A DNA stretch of 64,000 nt from positions 62,001 to 126,000 of the forward strand of contig NZ_CP091914.1 in the NCBI RefSeq assembly GCF_022063185.1, in the 5' to 3' direction. The DNA comes from Nostoc sp. UHCC 0870 (GTDB lineage Bacteria; Cyanobacteriota; Cyanobacteriia; Cyanobacteriales; Nostocaceae). Under the pieces are notes generated by a model. That model made no database searches. It was not told the DNA's origin and saw only the letters and a list, made by a program, of their open reading frames with translations. A program made the translations under genes and the position numbers. Below, one piece after another: positions 61,821 to 64,000 of this stretch (position 1 is the first letter of the stretch; each line of letters starts with the position of its first letter).

Positions 61821-62264
61821 CCTACCTGTTGAGAAGCCTGATCAAGATTGGGTTTGAGATGGGTCAATCTGAGGGGGGTATTGTTTAGGCTAAATAATCG
61901 AGAAAATATTTCAATAAGCGGAACTTCAGCACACCTCAAACGCTTACTCAGCAAGGCATCTGAGGGGGTCAACGTAAGAATAAGGGTTTCAGCCGTTGTC
62001 TGACCCCCTCAGATGCTGATCATGCAACAAAAATTTATAATTTTGCCAAATGAATCAGAGTAAATGGAAATACTTGATCTAGATATTATTGAATTTTCAT
62101 GGTTCAGTAATGCTTAAGAAAGAATTGTATGAAAACAAACTATCAAAGTCAATCTATTTCATAATTGTTAACGATCTAAATTGATGATTTTCAACCTAAG
62201 TAGGTGTTTTTGTTTATGTAGCTGTGACTTCAATTTGCATCAAGTTGTGATAAATTACACTTAA
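61821..62264. other. Non-coding region right of array 2 (possible leader) with long hairpin
   Basis: No gene is seen. A perfect 16-bp stem GCATCTGAGGGGGTCA (61956-61971) pairs with 62001-62016 around a 29-nt loop, and a third TCTGAGGGGG copy lies at about 61868. The rest, 62030-62264, is AT-rich. If array 2 is transcribed on minus, this stretch is its leader. The hairpin could also be a small RNA or a mobile-element end. Confidence 0.5.
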
Positions 62265-63011
62265 TTACTGAGGAGTCACCATGTAGTGTGTATATAAAAG
62301 TTGACATTCTCCGCTTTCACCTACATATTCCAGTAACGCCGCCAGATGACTGGCTTGTAATTCCAAAGGCTCGTTATCTCCTGGTGGTAGCCAGTCTAAT
62401 GTAGGTAGTTCCTTGGTGAAAACTGCGATAATTTCCTCCTTACCTGGTTCACCTTCAATGGGGAAAGATGTAATTGGCGAACCTTCTTGCGGTAAGGTTG
62501 TTTTACCAGTGTTCAAGTGCGCCTGGGGAGCAAAACACGAAGGACAAAAACACCATAGTTGTCCTGATGTATCTTTTTGCAACAGTATTAAATATCCAGA
62601 AGTTTCTAAATTGACTTCAAAACGAATATAACTGCCCACCCGCACTGATTTTTCGTAACGACTCGGTGCTTTCTTCCCCCAACCTAGTGTTTCTTCTTTG
62701 ACTAAAACTAGTCCCATTTGTTCAGTAGGAGAACTCAATAATTGCAGTTGTTGCCAAAGGTTATCGAGGGGGGTGAGTTCTTCGGGTTCGGTTTCACCCA
62801 ATACAGCGATATCTTTCCAGTCTAAGTCCAGAAAAACGCATATCTCTTGGAAATTGGTGCGATATATCGGTTTACCGTTGAGGAAGTTACTAACAGTTGT
62901 GTAACCTAATTTTACCTCTATCGCAAAATCTGTTTGGGTTAACCCTGTGGCTTTGAACGCTTTTCTTGCCAGTTTAATCCCTTCAGGTGATGCAACCAGA
63001 CTCCGACTCAT
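62265..63011 (-). CDS. XRE-type HTH regulator with DUF4384-like domain
   Basis: 248 residues. The N-terminal HTH is LTQTDFAIEVKLGYTTVSNFLNGKPI. A linker leads to a DUF4384-like beta-rich domain (VGSYIRFEVNLETSGYLILLQKDTSGQLWCFCPSCFAP, then EEIIAVFTKELPTLDW). Cyanobacteria carry many such fusions. DUF4384 is found with kinases, CHAT and caspase-like proteins, so it may read a signal. The upstream region has repeated CTCATATATGA sites suggesting autoregulation. It is on the same strand as, and upstream of, the array 2/TPR-CHAT block. Confidence 0.83.
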   Translation of the reverse strand: MSRSLVASPEGIKLARKAFKATGLTQTDFAIEVKLGYTTVSNFLNGKPIYRTNFQEICVFLDLDWKDIAVLGETEPEELTPLDNLWQQLQLLSSPTEQMGLVLVKEETLGWGKKAPSRYEKSVRVGSYIRFEVNLETSGYLILLQKDTSGQLWCFCPSCFAPQAHLNTGKTTLPQEGSPITSFPIEGEPGKEEIIAVFTKELPTLDWLPPGDNEPLELQASHLAALLEYVGESGECQLLYTHYMVTPQ

Positions 63012-63057
63012 AATAAGTAATAAGTAAAAAGTAAAAAGGTAAAAGAATTTATATATA

Positions 63058-63115
63058 ACTCATATACGAACTCATATATGAGAGTCAATAACCCATACAT
63101 GAACTCATATATGAC
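63058..63115. promoter_or_regulatory. Repeated operator-like sites CTCATATATGA
   Basis: Just upstream of the XRE/DUF4384 gene are AACTCATATACGA, the perfect 12-bp palindrome CTCATATATGAG (63071-63082), a related CCATACATGA, and another CTCATATATGA (63104-63114). Spacing is about 12-33 bp. Such clusters are typical binding sites for the adjacent HTH regulator. Confidence 0.6.
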
Positions 63116-63414
63116 ACTGCAACAATTAAATTCAAGGTGGTTACAAGTCTTAGAGGGTGTTTGAAAAATGGTTAGCCGTGATTTTAAGCACTTATTGATC
63201 CCCCCTAACCCCCCTTTTTAAGCTATCCATTACCCACATCTTTCTTAACATGAAATTTGACAAAAGAAAGCGGTTATGCTGGGGTAAGGAGACAAAAAAA
63301 TTATCAGTGAATCTAGAAAATGAACATGACAAGAAACAGAAGCTCATAAAAGCCTGATTTTATAGAATTGATTTCTGCTGAACATCGAAACAAGCTGACA
63401 GGATGAGGCGATGA
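63116..63414. other. Intergenic, no feature recognised
   Basis: A CCCCCCTAACCCCCCTTTTT stretch near 63200-63221 and AT-rich sequence. The inverted end of the partial IS to the right may lie here, but it cannot be identified without the other end. Confidence 0.35.
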
Positions 63415-64000
63415 TTAATTAACCATAAGAGACTGACAAACAAGCCAACCTTGAACAAGATCATGTAATCGGCTCAATCCACGCCAGAGAACTTTTACAC
63501 CTGGAGAACCATCACCTTTTCGACCCAAAAAACCACCTAATCGAGCAATCCAATCGACAACTTCAGCCAGCGTCGGTGGCGATTTAAGAGGATAAGTTTG
63601 ATGATGTACGGTGGCATAGAGAATTTGCCACTCGTGAGTTTCTAAAATTTGTTCACAACTGGCATCTGGTGAACAACGAGCTAAATAAGTCAACCACAAC
63701 AAACGCCAAGCAACTATACTGTAGGTCGCTAAAGCCATCTCTAATCTTCGCGCCGTTTCGAGTTGTAACTTTTCAATTCCACAACCACTTTTTAAGACAT
63801 AATGATAACGTTCAATTAACCACCGATAACAATACCATTGCACATACTTCTTCACATCTTCAAGATGGGTAATTTCTAATGTGGTCAGAAGTAACCAAGT
63901 AATCGGTTCAACCTCTTTTGGTGGGTCAACTTCAGTGACTAAAATTGCCTGTAATGTCATCGGAGCTAGTTGTTCTTTTTTGGCTCGATTTTGAGGGGCT
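63415..64000 (-). CDS. IS4/Tn5-type transposase (partial, N-terminus outside window)
   Basis: The frame stays open to the right edge, so an ATG at 63960 is internal. The Y-2-R-3-E-6-K signature is exact in YCYRWLIERYHYVLK, followed by CGIEKLQLETARRLEMALATYSIVAWRLLWLTY, typical of Tn5-like IS4 transposases. The C-terminal TLAEVVDWIARLGGFLGRKGDGSPG is the usual family ending. The catalytic Asp residues would lie outside the window. Confidence 0.92.
   Translation of the reverse strand, partial: APQNRAKKEQLAPMTLQAILVTEVDPPKEVEPITWLLLTTLEITHLEDVKKYVQWYCYRWLIERYHYVLKSGCGIEKLQLETARRLEMALATYSIVAWRLLWLTYLARCSPDASCEQILETHEWQILYATVHHQTYPLKSPPTLAEVVDWIARLGGFLGRKGDGSPGVKVLWRGLSRLHDLVQGWLVCQSLMVN

Overview
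The window looks like part of a large plasmid, or a plasmid-derived island, from a filamentous nitrogen-fixing type of cyanobacterium (Nostoc/Anabaena/Calothrix-like). The reasons are a CyRepA1-type plasmid replication protein (15278-19063), many HIP1 octamers (GCGATCGC), heptameric tandem repeats such as repeated GAATTGC, protein families typical of cyanobacterial plasmids (DUF1392, Uma2, DUF4351-like, TPR-CHAT, zinc-ribbon Ser/Thr kinases), and a dense load of insertion sequences. No rRNA, tRNA or core metabolic genes were seen.

Layout. 1-2.7 kb: a P-loop (AAA/zeta-like) gene cut by the window edge and a lone TnpB. 3.2-13.4 kb, minus strand: a type III-B CRISPR effector operon in the order cmr2(cas10)-cmr3-cmr4-cmr5-cmr6/cmr1 fusion-csx1/csm6-like CARF-HEPN RNase. 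It has no cas1, cas2 or cas6. 13.6-19 kb: a coiled-coil protein, a tyrosine recombinase and the replication protein. 19-20.2 kb: a 1.2 kb non-coding stretch with several dyads. 20.2-31.3 kb: a signalling and secretion block of STAND NTPase, Ser/Thr kinase-TPR and a secreted protein on plus, facing TPR-CHAT protease, TpsB transporter and TpsA exoprotein on minus. 31.7-39.6 kb: small membrane and hypothetical genes, a plasmid protein with a second broken copy at 51.6 kb, a glycosyltransferase, an SF2 helicase operon, a fossil alkB fragment with an inserted MITE, and an SDR. 39.6-47.5 kb, minus strand: a phage/plasmid-like operon with HTH regulator, antirepressor-like protein, adenine methyltransferase-like protein, two replication-type proteins, ASCH protein, a frameshifted C5 methyltransferase, DUF1392 and a DUF488-AlkB fusion, many with overlapping or adjacent ends. 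48-52 kb: small plasmid genes, Uma2, and an IS4 element that beheads the second copy of the plasmid protein. 52.1-54.8 kb: CRISPR array 1, split by an IS66 element inside a spacer. 54.8-57.0 kb: an HD-domain pseudogene split by another IS. 57.1-60.9 kb: a 1262-residue TPR-CHAT protease. 61.05-61.8 kb: CRISPR array 2 with a different repeat. 62.3-64 kb: an XRE/DUF4384 regulator with repeated operator-like sites and a partial IS4 transposase.

How the parts may work together. The effector complex keeps the Cas10 GGDD cyclase motif and is co-encoded with a CARF-HEPN RNase. However, Cmr2 shows no HD nuclease motif, and Cmr4 seems to lack the Asp that cuts target RNA in characterised Cmr4. If so, this would be a signalling-centred type III system that senses RNA and makes cyclic oligoadenylate, without cleaving DNA and possibly without cleaving target RNA. 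The arrays lie about 39 kb away, next to a large TPR-CHAT protease. That link is positional only.
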